Part shown: one piece after another, positions 23,265 through 33,426 of the stretch
How the letters are laid out: each line of letters opens with the position of its first letter
Position numbering within the stretch: position 1 is the first letter of the stretch
NCBI GenBank assembly: GCA_937129385.1
Contig: CAKZNC010000043.1
Span: 1-45,437, forward strand
From: an uncultured Bacteroidota bacterium
GTDB lineage: Bacteria; Bacteroidota; Bacteroidia; Bacteroidales; GCA-2748055
Length of the DNA: 45,437 nucleotides
Direction: 5' to 3'
Position numbers and translations under genes: made by a program
The notes under the pieces: model-generated
What the model was told of the DNA's origin: nothing
The model's input: the letters and a program-made list of their open reading frames with translations, nothing else
The model's database searches: none

Positions 23265-24299
23265 ATGAAGCGTTTATCTGTAATCATTCCAATGTACAAT
23301 GTTGAACCATATGTTGAACGGTGTCTAAGGAGCCTTTTGGATCAGGACCTTCATATGGATGAATATGAGATCATTTGTATCAATGACGGATCTCCGGACA
23401 ATAGTCGGGAGGTGGTTATTGCCCTTCAAGAAGACTCCACAAATATCAAATTAATTGATCAGGAGAACAAAGGTGTATCGATGGCGAGGAATATTGGTAT
23501 AGAAAACGCAGCTGGAAAGTACCTCCTGATGGTCGATCCGGATGATTATTTAGAGCCGAATTCCCTTAAGGACAAGTTGGATATAATGGATCAGGAAGAA
23601 CTCGAAATTGGCATTACTGGTTATGTGATTCTAAATGAGGCAATGGAGCGTGAGTATGTATATGATCCAAAATATAATACATCTGAAGTAATAACAGGCG
23701 CTGAGTATTTTGATAAACATCAAAAAGGAAATTCTGAAATCCGCGACCCACACCGTTCTGTGGCAATATTTTTTCAAACCGATTTTTATATGTCAAATGG
23801 TCTACTGTACCTAAGTGATGTACCTTATCTTGAGGATGAAGAATTAATGACACGTGCAATGTGCCTTGCCAATCGAGTATCCTTTCTCAACCATCCCTTG
23901 TACCTGCGTACAACAAGACCCGGATCCGCCACACATAGTAAACTGCTATACACTGAAAAGGCAAAAAATGGATTCCTGAAAGCTGCAAAAAATCTGGCAG
24001 AATTTAAAATATTAAATTGTAATACAGATGAACAAAAGGGTGTTGTTAATCAATCGATTATTCATTTTACGATTTTATGTATCACCCCTTTAGGATTGGT
24101 AGACTATATAAGGAATTACAAGTCATTACATACCAGCATTAAAAAAGGGCCATTAAAAAAGCTGGATTACACCGGATGTAGCAACTGGTACATTATGAGT
24201 GCAAAATTTTACAATTTTTCAATGAACGTTTTTTACCTGAAATGGATGATTCACAAAATTAATAAGTCAATTAAAATACGTATCAAAAGGCTCTTTTAA
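23265..24299 (+). CDS. Family 2 glycosyltransferase
   Basis: A 344-residue GT2 enzyme: RLSVIIPMYNVEPYVERCLR at the N-terminus, IICINDGSPDNSREVV, then NIGIENAAGKYLLMVDPDDY with the DxD-type metal site. The C-terminal third is basic and A+T-rich in its coding sequence (ends IKIRIKRLF), perhaps for membrane association. It is followed by a 139-base A+T-rich gap before the TupA-like gene. Sugar specificity is unknown. Confidence 0.92.
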   Translation: MKRLSVIIPMYNVEPYVERCLRSLLDQDLHMDEYEIICINDGSPDNSREVVIALQEDSTNIKLIDQENKGVSMARNIGIENAAGKYLLMVDPDDYLEPNSLKDKLDIMDQEELEIGITGYVILNEAMEREYVYDPKYNTSEVITGAEYFDKHQKGNSEIRDPHRSVAIFFQTDFYMSNGLLYLSDVPYLEDEELMTRAMCLANRVSFLNHPLYLRTTRPGSATHSKLLYTEKAKNGFLKAAKNLAEFKILNCNTDEQKGVVNQSIIHFTILCITPLGLVDYIRNYKSLHTSIKKGPLKKLDYTGCSNWYIMSAKFYNFSMNVFYLKWMIHKINKSIKIRIKRLF

Positions 24300-24438
24300 T
24301 AAACCTTTAAATGTATGGAATATCTGATTTAATTAATTCAACTTACATCTGAAAAGGAAACAGGAGATTGTTGGATATTCACATGCACATATTATTTCTT
24401 ATAATATTAATCTTAGAGTAGATATAAAGTATTGAAAG

Positions 24439-25416
24439 GTGATGAATCAATTAAAAAAAAGAATATCTGAGGCTTATTCCAAATTTTCTGTATTAATACA
24501 TCAGATTTGGGCTGTGCTTTTTCCTTCATGGTATGCGAAATACTATTATAAATTAGTAACGCACAAGAAATTAAATTTAAAAAACCCGCAAGATTATAAC
24601 GAAAAAGTTCAATGGTTAAAAATATATTCAGACACATCACAATGGACGGTTTTAGCGGATAAGTATAGAGTGCGACAATATATTGAGAAATGTGGACTAA
24701 GTGATATTTTGGTTGAGCTGTATGGGGTATGGAGTAAAGCTGAGGATATAGATTTCACAATTCTGCCTGACAATTTTGTGCTTAAAAGTAATAACGGCTG
24801 CGGAACGAATATTTTGATTTATGATAAAAAGGAAATGGATTTTGATTATACCAGACGACTTTTAAAAGAATGGCTAAGAAAAAGAATTGGTCTGGTTGAT
24901 TTCCAACCTCACATGTGGAATATTGATAGAAGGATTATAGCAGAAGAGTTATTGCAAGATACCTATAACAAAGAATTATCAACATCAATTATTGATTACA
25001 AAATATTTTGCTTTCATGGTGAGCCTGAAATCATTAGTGTGCTTTACAATAGAAAAAACATTGTTGTTGGATCCCCTGTTAATGGAAAAGGCAGCATTGA
25101 TAAACTTGAGAAGGTCTATGACTTAAAATGGAATTCACGGTCAGATGTACTTTCCCATCCCTTTCCCGGACACGAAAGTTTTGAAATACCAAAACCAAAG
25201 TGTTTAAATGAGATGTTAAGCATTGCCAGGATTTTATCAAAGCCATTTCCACAGGTCAGAGTAGATTTATATGAAGTGAATAGCAAGGTGTATTTTGGCG
25301 AGTTAACTTTCACCTCGGGTGGATTGTTAGATTTCACCCCACAATATTTACAGGAAATGGGCGATAAGATAAATCTATCTCTTGCAAAGAGAAGAACCAA
25401 ATTATTCATTATATGA
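24439..25416 (+). CDS. TupA-like ATP-grasp protein
   Basis: A 325-residue protein of the TupA-like ATP-grasp family, named after a Bacillus teichuronopeptide synthesis gene. Such proteins are thought to form amide links between amino acids and sugar acids. Family pattern: NPQDYNEKVQWLKIYSD, VLADKYRVRQYIEKCG, LPDNFVLKSNNGCGTNILIY (ATP-binding strand and loop), the RRIIAEELLQD segment, YKIFCFHGEPEIISV, and the metal-site FPQVRVDLYEVNSKVYFGEL followed by TSGG. Its DNA is markedly A+T-rich (one 60-base line I counted was 33% G+C) and it is flanked by 139- and 189-base gaps, unlike the tight spacing elsewhere, suggesting it joined the cluster separately. Start ATG at 24439, or the next codon. Confidence 0.85.
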   Translation: MMNQLKKRISEAYSKFSVLIHQIWAVLFPSWYAKYYYKLVTHKKLNLKNPQDYNEKVQWLKIYSDTSQWTVLADKYRVRQYIEKCGLSDILVELYGVWSKAEDIDFTILPDNFVLKSNNGCGTNILIYDKKEMDFDYTRRLLKEWLRKRIGLVDFQPHMWNIDRRIIAEELLQDTYNKELSTSIIDYKIFCFHGEPEIISVLYNRKNIVVGSPVNGKGSIDKLEKVYDLKWNSRSDVLSHPFPGHESFEIPKPKCLNEMLSIARILSKPFPQVRVDLYEVNSKVYFGELTFTSGGLLDFTPQYLQEMGDKINLSLAKRRTKLFII

Positions 25417-25605
25417 AGTCATTCCTTTGAAATGCCCACCTTTTACAAATGAAAAGCCAGACACTTATTGAGTATGGATTCCAATAGCAGGTTGTTTTTT
25501 CATTTTTGGTTCCCTATTATGAGATTAGCATCATCATTTGCATCCTGAGATAATGGATAATCGAGGATATATTATTTCTAATTTAATGATCACTATCAGA
25601 AATAA

Positions 25606-26730
25606 ATGGAAATCAAGAAGAGCATATTACTAGTTACAAACGCATTTTATCCAGAGCTGTCTCCCAGGAGTTTCAGAGCCACGGAGCTGGCTAAGGAATT
25701 TTCCCGTCGGGGACATGATGTAACTGTTATTACAAAATACAGGGATCATGATTATGAAAAGTTTTTAAATGAAATCCCGATAAAATTAAAAATGTGGAAG
25801 GGTTCCCGGTTACCTGTATTACCTGACTTCAAGCGAAAGCCATTCTCTATAATGAGCAAATCTGTCTCCAGGATAATGGGTATACTGTTTGAGTACCCTG
25901 CTATTGAAGATATGTTTCATGTGAAAAACGCATTAAAGAAAGAAACAGGATATGATCTTATGATCTCATTTGCTGTGCCATATCCTGTACAATGGGGTGT
26001 TGCATGGGCAAGCAAGACTAATAAGAACATTTCATCTAAATGGATCGGAGATTGTGGAGATTCTTATATGCTTGCGCGACTGGATAAATACAGAAAACCT
26101 TTTTATTTTAAATACCTGGAGTCAGGATTTTGTCAGAGATGTGATTATATTACAATACCCTTTAAGGAATTACAGCAGCAGTTCTATCCGCAATACAGAT
26201 CAAAAATCAGGGTGGTTCCACAAGGGTTTAATTTTGATGAAGTAAGAACAGTTGAAGGGAAGATTAACAATGAGCATCCTGTATTTATTTTTTCAGGTAC
26301 TGTAATTCCCGGGAAGAGAGATTTGAATTTGTTTCTTGAATATTTAACTTCCCTGGATAGAGAATTTTTATTTATCGTATATACCAATCAATTTGGTTAT
26401 TACGAAAGCTTCAAAAAAGCACTGGGTTATAAGCTTGAGTTGAGAAGTTATATAGACCGGTTACAACTGATCTATGAGATGAGTAAGGCGGATTTCCTGG
26501 TCAATGTTGATACCATATACGATAGCATGTCGAATATTGAAGCAATTCCCAGTAAATTGATCGACTATTCACTCGCTGAACGACCCATTTTAAATATTAT
26601 TTCCTCCAAGCCAGATGAAAGTCTGGTTTTGGAGTTTCTGAATAAAGACTACTCCAGAAGAAGAGTTATTGACAAGGAACGTTTTAACATCAAGGTAATT
26701 GCTGATAAATTTCTTAGTTTTAATCAATAG
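25606..26730 (+). CDS. Family 4-like glycosyltransferase
   Basis: A 374-residue GT-B fold enzyme. The N-terminal Rossmann domain begins KSILLVTNAFYPELSPRSFR and has TELAKEFSRRGHDVTVITK. The C-terminal domain starts near PVFIFSGTVIPGKRDLNLFL and includes a nucleotide-sugar segment around NIEAIPSKLIDYSLAERPIL. The classical EX7E motif is degenerate. It probably adds one sugar to the repeat unit. The donor is unknown. Confidence 0.82.
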   Translation: MEIKKSILLVTNAFYPELSPRSFRATELAKEFSRRGHDVTVITKYRDHDYEKFLNEIPIKLKMWKGSRLPVLPDFKRKPFSIMSKSVSRIMGILFEYPAIEDMFHVKNALKKETGYDLMISFAVPYPVQWGVAWASKTNKNISSKWIGDCGDSYMLARLDKYRKPFYFKYLESGFCQRCDYITIPFKELQQQFYPQYRSKIRVVPQGFNFDEVRTVEGKINNEHPVFIFSGTVIPGKRDLNLFLEYLTSLDREFLFIVYTNQFGYYESFKKALGYKLELRSYIDRLQLIYEMSKADFLVNVDTIYDSMSNIEAIPSKLIDYSLAERPILNIISSKPDESLVLEFLNKDYSRRRVIDKERFNIKVIADKFLSFNQ

Positions 26731-26745
26731 AAATACAAAGACTTC

Positions 26746-28002
26746 TTGACGCAGGACATTTCAAGGCCGAATTATACAATATCAATATCAAATGCAAAGC
26801 ACTATTTGATATTGTTTATACTGTGGCCGTTCCTCTCTTTTATTGTAGCCCTGGTAAACTACAATAATAAGGAATCCAGAAGGGTGGTTTATATATTCCT
26901 GGTTTATTATGGTCTGACATTCGTCAACAACAATCAATACATAGATGCCTATCGATATATACTAAATTTTAAAGCTGTTGCTCTTATTCCTGCTTCAGCA
27001 TTTATGGACATTTTTGGCGGACTTTATACGGATAGTACAGTCGATATAATTGAACCTCTTTTAACCTTTATCATTTCACGATTTACAAGTCACGGAGGTG
27101 TCTATTTTGCAATATGGTCCGTAATATTTGGCTTCTTTTATCTCAAGTCTGTCAATCTGCTATATGATCGCTATCAGGACAATCCTAACTGGACCGCACT
27201 CCTGGCATTGACTTTTTTCATATTGCTACTACCAATCACCAAGGTGACAGGAATCAGGATGCCAATTGCTACCTGGATGTTTTTTCTCGGTGCATATCAT
27301 GTAGTATTGTATCGGGATCTCAAGTTTCTTATTCTTACATTGGTTGCGTGCCTGATGCACTGGAGCTTTCTTACAGCAAATGTAATACTCATCGTCTATG
27401 TCTTGCTGGGGAACCGGAACCTGGTTTATATTCCGATGGTAATACTATCATTTATTTTGCCAAGTATAGTGGCGCCGCTATTCCAGGTAATTGCATTTAG
27501 AATTGGGGGTCCGATCCAGCAGAGGTTTGAAGGTTACACCAGCGAAGGCTATAATGAAGCAATTCAGCAATCCGCGGAGACAGCGTCGTGGTTTATGGTA
27601 TTGGGCGACAAATTGGTTTTTTACTTTCTTCTGATAGCAATCCTGGTAATTCAGATTACTGGAAAAAGCCAAATGAAGGAGAATTCTGAAAGAAACCTGT
27701 TCAGTTTCTTACTCCTGTTTTTAACATTCGTCAACTTCGGGCAGGTGATTCCTACTTTTGGAAACCGCTTTAAACTTGTATTCTTTCTGTTCGCTACATT
27801 GTACCTTTTTATATTTTTCTTAAAAGACCAGGGAAAAACCAGGAATATTCTTGCCTGGACCGGATTATTTCCCATGTTAATTTATGCAGCGATTAATCTG
27901 AGAATGGGTTCAGAAACAATCAGTGTATGGATCCTGACTCCTGGAGTGGGACTGCCACTATTGGTCCCCGGATTGTCCATTGCAGAAGTTTTATTTTACT
28001 GA
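26746..28002 (+). CDS. EpsG/Wzy-type polysaccharide polymerase
   Basis: A 418-residue membrane protein with many hydrophobic helices, matching the EpsG family of exopolysaccharide polymerases. An extracytoplasmic NNNQYIDAYRYILNF follows the second helix, which is typical of EpsG, and later helices include TALLALTFFILLLPITKVTG with an IRMPIATWMFFLG segment of the sort seen in this family. It would join repeat units on the periplasmic side after flipping. The start is TTG (26746), 15 bases after the previous stop; the first ATG is about 86 codons further in, past two helices. Assignment as polymerase rests on topology and position. Confidence 0.8.
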   Translation: MTQDISRPNYTISISNAKHYLILFILWPFLSFIVALVNYNNKESRRVVYIFLVYYGLTFVNNNQYIDAYRYILNFKAVALIPASAFMDIFGGLYTDSTVDIIEPLLTFIISRFTSHGGVYFAIWSVIFGFFYLKSVNLLYDRYQDNPNWTALLALTFFILLLPITKVTGIRMPIATWMFFLGAYHVVLYRDLKFLILTLVACLMHWSFLTANVILIVYVLLGNRNLVYIPMVILSFILPSIVAPLFQVIAFRIGGPIQQRFEGYTSEGYNEAIQQSAETASWFMVLGDKLVFYFLLIAILVIQITGKSQMKENSERNLFSFLLLFLTFVNFGQVIPTFGNRFKLVFFLFATLYLFIFFLKDQGKTRNILAWTGLFPMLIYAAINLRMGSETISVWILTPGVGLPLLVPGLSIAEVLFY

Positions 28003-28101
28003 TGACTCTACAGGGAAGTTCTGAAATGGAATACATACGATCTCTGAATATTATGATATCCTTTTTACGCAAATATTTAAAAATCAAATAGTTTAATCAA
28101 A

Positions 28102-29232
28102 TTGGGAATTTCTGCAAAAAGAATTAAGTCGGTATTGTCACATAACATGCTGAACATTCCAGGGTGGAGCACAAGAAGAAGGATCATAGTGATAGAGAGC
28201 GACGATTGGGGAAGTATAAGGATGCCATCTCAAGATGTGTATTCATCATTTATATCAAGAGGATTTAATATTTCAGGAAGTGATTATAACCGCCTTGATA
28301 CTCTTGAAACAAATGAAGATCTTGAACAACTCTACGAGGTATTAAAGTCGCATAGGGATTCTGGGGGAGATTCTCCGGTGATCACTGCCAATTTCATACT
28401 CGGCAACCCGGATTTTGAAAAAATAAAGAATTCTGATTTTGAAAATTATTATGTTGAGCCGATCACATCGACTTTAAAAAGATACCCGGATCGGGACCAG
28501 GTTGAAAAGCTTTGGATGCAGGGACTGAATGAAAGAATATTTTATCCTCAGTTTCATGGAAGGGAACATGTGAATGTCGTGAGATGGATGGAGGCGCTCA
28601 GGAAGAGATCTCCGGATATGATGTTTACATTTGATCGTGGCACAACTTTTTCCGGTGATGGAGATTATAATTTTATGGAGGTACTGGATTATAACACACC
28701 TGATGATCTGGTCCAGATGAAGGAGAGCCTCAGGGAAGGACTGGATATGTTTGAGCAAACCTTCGGTTTCAGGTCAAAGTCATTCATTCCCCCTTGTTAT
28801 ACCTGGGATAGTAATGTTGAAAAAGTACTGGTTGAGGGTGGGGTGAAATATATCCAGGGAATTCTAACTCAGTTGGTGCCGACAGGCACATTTGATAATT
28901 ATAGGAAGAAATACCATTTTCTCGGAAATAAAAACAGGTATGGACAGTATTTCCTGATTCGAAATGCCTTTTTTGAGCCTGCTCTTTCAAAATCCGCCGA
29001 CCCGATAGGGGAATGCATGCGCAGGATCAGACTTGCATTCAGATGGAATAAACCAGCAATTATCGGATCCCATCGTATCAACTTTATAGGTGCACTCGAT
29101 GAGGGAAACAGGGATACAAATCTAAGGCTTCTGAATAATCTGCTATCAAGAATTGTGAAGCAATGGCCTGATGTGGAGTTCATGAGCTCTGACAGATTGG
29201 GGGATTTGATCGCTGAAAGCAAGAAGAAATGA
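28102..29232 (+). CDS. Divergent polysaccharide-deacetylase-like protein, copy 1
   Basis: A 376-residue protein resembling the NodB/polysaccharide deacetylase fold. It has an acidic pair in VIESDDWGSIRMPS (Asp34, Asp35), a histidine pair in FHGREH (His152, His156), the PPCYTWDS segment, and a terminal GSHRINFIG (His324) where deacetylases have their LxH motif. No signal peptide is present. It is clearly paralogous to the protein encoded at 43021-44184, sharing NIPGW, ESDDWG/ECDDWG, HGREH/HGRDH and SHRINF/SHRVNF. That alignment supports the TTG start at 28102, since the first ATG (28147) would remove a conserved basic N-terminus. It is followed by a CapA-like gene. The likely role is deacetylation of a cytoplasmic nucleotide or lipid-linked sugar, but the activity is unproven. 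Confidence 0.75.
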   Translation: MGISAKRIKSVLSHNMLNIPGWSTRRRIIVIESDDWGSIRMPSQDVYSSFISRGFNISGSDYNRLDTLETNEDLEQLYEVLKSHRDSGGDSPVITANFILGNPDFEKIKNSDFENYYVEPITSTLKRYPDRDQVEKLWMQGLNERIFYPQFHGREHVNVVRWMEALRKRSPDMMFTFDRGTTFSGDGDYNFMEVLDYNTPDDLVQMKESLREGLDMFEQTFGFRSKSFIPPCYTWDSNVEKVLVEGGVKYIQGILTQLVPTGTFDNYRKKYHFLGNKNRYGQYFLIRNAFFEPALSKSADPIGECMRRIRLAFRWNKPAIIGSHRINFIGALDEGNRDTNLRLLNNLLSRIVKQWPDVEFMSSDRLGDLIAESKKK

Positions 29233-29258
29233 AATCCATTTAATTTGAGATCTGATCT

Positions 29259-30395
29259 ATGAAAAATGAGCCAATCAATATATTATTTACCGGCGATTTT
29301 TGTCCAATAAACAGAATTGAGGACCTGGCTATAAATCAGGATTACAACACGATTTTTAATGATTTCTTAGATGTTTTCAATGGAAATGATCTAAATGTGG
29401 TCGATCTGGAGTGTCCTTTGACTGTTTCAAATGGTAAGAGACCCAAGACCGGTCCCTATCAAAAAGCACATCCGGATACAATAAAGGCACTTTCCCATGC
29501 CGGGATCGGGCTGGCAGCAATGGCGAATAATCATATTATGGATTATGGTTCAGAGGGTGTGAAATCGACCCTGGATTTATGCAAAAATAATAGTATTGAT
29601 TCAATTGGAATAGGAACCACAATTGAAGAGGCGGCCAAGCCCCATACATTAAGTAAAAAGGGGAAAAAAATAGCAATTCTGAATCTGGCAGATAATGAAT
29701 TTATAACCACTCCGGATGGTGCATTTACTTGCAATCCGATTGACCTGTTAACATGTTTCTATAATATTAAGGATGCCAGGAAGAACCATGATTATGTCAT
29801 TGCTGTTATACATGCGGGAAATGAGTTTTATGAATTACCCTCGCCGCGGACAAAAGAGCTATACAGGTGCATCATAGATATGGGTGCTGATGTGATTGTC
29901 TCCCATCATACCCATGCTTTTTCCGGCTTCGAGATGTATCATTCGAAGCCAATTTTCTATGGTTTGGGGAATTTCATATATGACTGGCCAGGGAAGAATG
30001 ATACATCCTGGAATCGTGGTTTTGTAGTTAAGCTAAAAATATCTGATATAATCGATTTTGAAATTATTCCCCTAAAACAATGTAATGACAAGCCCGGAGT
30101 ATTTCATCTTTCAAAAGAAGAGAATGACCGGTTTGACAGAGAAATAAGGCGACTCAATGAAGTCATACAGGATGATGAAAAACTTGAGCTGGAATTCCAA
30201 AAATACTGTAAAACCGTTTATCCAATGTATGATGCTTTTATTGAGCCCTACTTTGGCAAGGTTATTACTGCATTGCGAAAACGCGGATTGTTCCCAAAAT
30301 TAATGACCCGACGAAAACGCCTGTTGCTATTAAACCTTTCACGATGCGATTCACACAGGGACGTTCTGCTGCGATTATTGAAGGAGAATGAATAA
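29259..30395 (+). CDS. CapA-like metallophosphatase-fold protein, copy 1
   Basis: A 378-residue member of the CapA family (poly-gamma-glutamate capsule biosynthesis protein CapA, calcineurin-like fold). Metal-site motifs: FTGDFCPIN, VVDLECPLT, AMANNHIMDYG, AVIHAGNEF, and SHHTHAFSGFEMY followed by GLGNFIYD. In Bacillus, CapA is part of the poly-gamma-glutamate machinery; in Bacteroidota such genes are frequent in polysaccharide clusters with undefined roles. There is no signal peptide, unlike many CapA proteins, so it may act in the cytoplasm. It follows a deacetylase-like gene, a pairing that recurs at 39070-41093. Confidence 0.87.
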   Translation: MKNEPINILFTGDFCPINRIEDLAINQDYNTIFNDFLDVFNGNDLNVVDLECPLTVSNGKRPKTGPYQKAHPDTIKALSHAGIGLAAMANNHIMDYGSEGVKSTLDLCKNNSIDSIGIGTTIEEAAKPHTLSKKGKKIAILNLADNEFITTPDGAFTCNPIDLLTCFYNIKDARKNHDYVIAVIHAGNEFYELPSPRTKELYRCIIDMGADVIVSHHTHAFSGFEMYHSKPIFYGLGNFIYDWPGKNDTSWNRGFVVKLKISDIIDFEIIPLKQCNDKPGVFHLSKEENDRFDREIRRLNEVIQDDEKLELEFQKYCKTVYPMYDAFIEPYFGKVITALRKRGLFPKLMTRRKRLLLLNLSRCDSHRDVLLRLLKENE

Positions 30396-30497
30396 GACAT
30401 TTTAGGTTTTAAAAATGAAAAATTAGCAAAATGGGAGTAGAATGCACCCAGAGTATTTTTCACTATCTCTAATTATTCAAACAGTAACATAGATAAC

Positions 30498-32429
30498 ATG
30501 TGTGGCATAACAGGGTATATTTATAAAAATAATAAATCAGAAAAAGATACATCACGTATCGTATCGATGCTGAAAGTACAGAAGCATCGCGGACCTGATG
30601 ATACCGGTATCAGGGCATTCAGCTTATCATCAGGGCAATCTGCTGAGCTTAAAACCGGAGAAATACAGGCCATGCCGGGTAGCTTTGAAGGATTGCTGGG
30701 ATTTAACAGGTTAAGTATTCTTGATCTCTCCGAGAATGGTCACCAGCCAATGGAAAGTCCTGACGGAAAAGTATTGCTGATGCTGAACGGGGAGATCTAT
30801 AATGCGTTTGATTTTAAGGAGGAGTTAAGTCAATGGGGATATAAATTCAAGAGTACGACGGACACTGAAATTGTGTTGGCGTTGTACCTGAGATATGGAT
30901 TTGATGGAGTGCTCCAAAGGTTGAATGGGATGTTCGGGATTGTCATTGCCGACCTGGCAAAAAAGACACTCTTTATCACACGAGACAGGTTTGGTATTAA
31001 ACCGATGTATTATATAGATAATAATGAATTACTGGCATTTTCATCGGAATTAAAAAGTTTCCACTTTCTTGATGGTTTCAGATTTCAACTGAAGAAGGCT
31101 AGCATGGATGAATTTCTGATGTTTAGAAATAATCTGAACGGCACACTGTTTTCCGGTGTAAATGAACTGGAACCTGGTCATTATTTAATTCATCGACCAG
31201 GAAAACAGCTTGAGAAAAAACGATATTTTAATCCCGACAGCTTCACGCGACAGAACGATTCCGGCAAGAGTCTGGCAGAATTTGGCGAATCAATGAAGGA
31301 CTGGCTAAGCAAAAGTGTGAATGGTCAACTCATGAGTGATGTGAAACTTGGGTGTCAGCTTTCCGGGGGAGTAGATTCATCACTGGTAACATGGCTCGCA
31401 AAGAAATACAGCGGGGAAGATGATTTCGAATCTGTATCTATCACATTTAACAATCACAGCTTCAGCGAAGAAAAATATATTGATAAAGTCGCGAATGATC
31501 TGGGGATTAAGTCTCACAAATTTCAGCTGGATGCAAATTACTACCTTGAAAATATCGAGAAGGCGACATGGCATTTAGAATCTCCGATCAATCATCCGAA
31601 TACCATAGGTATCTATAAATTGTCACAAAGAGCAAAGGAATACGTCACAGTTCTTCTTTCCGGCGAAGGAGCAGATGAGGTTTTTGGAGGATATGAACGA
31701 TTTTATGGTATCGGCTATCCATACAATTACCGAAGATTGTTAGGGGAGATCAAAAAGGGGATCAAAAATCCCAGGCAGTTCTTCAGGTATTTTGATCATA
31801 AGAACAGGGCATTGATGGCTACTGCATACATGTTTCCACACCTGGCATCCAATCTATATGAAGGATTTGATATCGATAAAGCCTTTTTGTCAAGAACACA
31901 ACTTTTCAATTCCCTGGAAGGATCTAATTTTGACAAGCAGGTTAAATATGAAATGCAGGCTTATTTACCTGATCTGCTTATTCGACAGGACAAGATGTCC
32001 ATGGCACATTCCATTGAGAACCGTGTACCGTTTCTGGATAATCAAATATTTGAAAATTCATTCACAATCCCTGAACGATTGCTGTTACTGCGAAAAAGCA
32101 GTGAAGGGGGTCTCAATAACCAGAAATACCTATTGAAAAAAATGGCGGCAGATGTTTTTGGGAATCAGTTTGCCTTCAGGGATAAAATGGGGTTTGGAAT
32201 CCCTTTGAAAGATTTTTTCCTGCAGAAGGATTTTGCGGATTATTTGAATGGCCAGGTACTTCCGGGAATCCAGGGAAGAGGATTATTTAATTACCAGCTT
32301 GCTTCAAAATGGGTTTCAAATATCAATTCCCTGAAGTATTTCGAGCTGGAAGCCCTGTGGGTAATCATATCCTTTGAAATATGGGCCTCAATTTACCTTG
32401 ATCTAAACTATGAAAATTGGAATACATAA
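30498..32429 (+). CDS. Asparagine-synthase-like glutamine amidotransferase, copy 2
   Basis: A 643-residue AsnB-family protein. It has the glutaminase nucleophile Cys2 in MCGITGYIY, KHRGPDDTGI, MLNGEIYNAFDF and DRFGIKPMYY, then the synthetase PP-loop QLSGGVDSSLV, GEGADEVFGGYERF and ENRVPFLDNQ. It would use glutamine-derived ammonia to amidate a carboxylate. Sequence differences from copy 1 suggest separate substrates. Its 3' end overlaps the start of the ATP-grasp gene by 20 bases, implying tight coupling, and both probably modify carboxylates of the same sugar or amino acid substituent. Confidence 0.9.
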   Translation: MCGITGYIYKNNKSEKDTSRIVSMLKVQKHRGPDDTGIRAFSLSSGQSAELKTGEIQAMPGSFEGLLGFNRLSILDLSENGHQPMESPDGKVLLMLNGEIYNAFDFKEELSQWGYKFKSTTDTEIVLALYLRYGFDGVLQRLNGMFGIVIADLAKKTLFITRDRFGIKPMYYIDNNELLAFSSELKSFHFLDGFRFQLKKASMDEFLMFRNNLNGTLFSGVNELEPGHYLIHRPGKQLEKKRYFNPDSFTRQNDSGKSLAEFGESMKDWLSKSVNGQLMSDVKLGCQLSGGVDSSLVTWLAKKYSGEDDFESVSITFNNHSFSEEKYIDKVANDLGIKSHKFQLDANYYLENIEKATWHLESPINHPNTIGIYKLSQRAKEYVTVLLSGEGADEVFGGYERFYGIGYPYNYRRLLGEIKKGIKNPRQFFRYFDHKNRALMATAYMFPHLASNLYEGFDIDKAFLSRTQLFNSLEGSNFDKQVKYEMQAYLPDLLIRQDKMSMAHSIENRVPFLDNQIFENSFTIPERLLLLRKSSEGGLNNQKYLLKKMAADVFGNQFAFRDKMGFGIPLKDFFLQKDFADYLNGQVLPGIQGRGLFNYQLASKWVSNINSLKYFELEALWVIISFEIWASIYLDLNYENWNT

Positions 32430-33426
32430 GAACCACGACTCCTTCAGTGAGCGCTGGATAGATTATTGCGAGAGCAATAATATTGACTTCAAGCTGGTAG
32501 ACTGTTATCGGAATGATATCATCAGTCAGCTGGATGATTGTGATGCGCTGATGTGGCATTTCATGCATAAGAATGCACGTGACACCAAGTTTGCAAAGCA
32601 GCTGCTTTTTGCAGTTGAGGCATCGGGAAAAAAGGTTTTCCCTGATTATAATACCATGTGGCATTTTGATGATAAAGTAGCGCAGAAATATCTTTTCGAA
32701 GGAATCAATGCCCCGCAGGCTGAATCATTTGTCTTCTATAACAGGAAGGATGCAATTCAATGGGCAGTGAATACCACCTACCCAAAAGTATTTAAATTAC
32801 GAAATGGATCGGGCTCGGAGAACGTTAGACTTGTTCACTCAAAAAATAAAGCTGTACAACTGATCAATAAAGCTTTCAGACGTGGCTTCAAGCATTACGA
32901 GGGTTGGAGTAATCTGAAAGAGAGGGTCAGGAAATATCGAAAGGGTAAAACCACTTTGTGGAATGTATTTAAAGGAATTATCCGGTTATTCTATACGACG
33001 AAATATGCCAGGATGACCGGACGTGAAAAAGGGTATATTTTGTTCCAGGAGTTTATTCAGGATAATGACAGTGATATTCGAATCATTGTAGTCGGCGGTA
33101 AGGCTTTTGGGATAAAAAGAATGATCCGTGACAAGGATTTCCGGGCATCAGGAAGTGGATTTGTCCTGTATGAAAAAGAGCATTTTACAGATGAAACTGT
33201 TAAACTCTCTTTTGAGATGGCTGAAAAAATAAAATCACAGTGTGCTGCATTTGATTTTGTATATATAGATGGCCGTCCGCTCGTGATTGAAATCAGTTAT
33301 GGATTTGTAAAGGAGGTATATGATCCATGTACTGGCTATTGGGATAAGGATCTTCACTGGTATCCGGGCAAATTCGATCCTTATGGCTGGATGGTAGATA
33401 ATCTGATCAGCAGTATTGAAAAGTAA
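32410..33426 (+). CDS. RimK-like ATP-grasp ligase
   Basis: A 338-residue ATP-grasp protein. Visible parts: N-terminal pre-ATP-grasp domain (MKIGIHKNHDSFSERWIDYC), FDDKVAQKYLFEGINAPQ at the hinge, PKVFKLRNGSGSENVRLV (ATP-binding strand), YILFQEFIQDNDSDIRIIVV, and the metal site DFVYIDGRPLVIEISYGF with its paired acidic residues. The family joins a carboxylate, via an acyl phosphate, to an amine. The gene starts inside the AsnB-like gene (20-base overlap) and is itself overlapped by the next glycosyltransferase (11 bases), so all three are probably made together. The likely role is attaching an amino acid to a glycan or sugar nucleotide, inferred from context. Confidence 0.85.
   Translation: MKIGIHKNHDSFSERWIDYCESNNIDFKLVDCYRNDIISQLDDCDALMWHFMHKNARDTKFAKQLLFAVEASGKKVFPDYNTMWHFDDKVAQKYLFEGINAPQAESFVFYNRKDAIQWAVNTTYPKVFKLRNGSGSENVRLVHSKNKAVQLINKAFRRGFKHYEGWSNLKERVRKYRKGKTTLWNVFKGIIRLFYTTKYARMTGREKGYILFQEFIQDNDSDIRIIVVGGKAFGIKRMIRDKDFRASGSGFVLYEKEHFTDETVKLSFEMAEKIKSQCAAFDFVYIDGRPLVIEISYGFVKEVYDPCTGYWDKDLHWYPGKFDPYGWMVDNLISSIEK

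Noticed and set aside
30454-30461. TATTTTTC as a -7 box before the second AsnB-like gene
   Set aside because: One mismatch and no -33 element; the gene can be served by the upstream operon.
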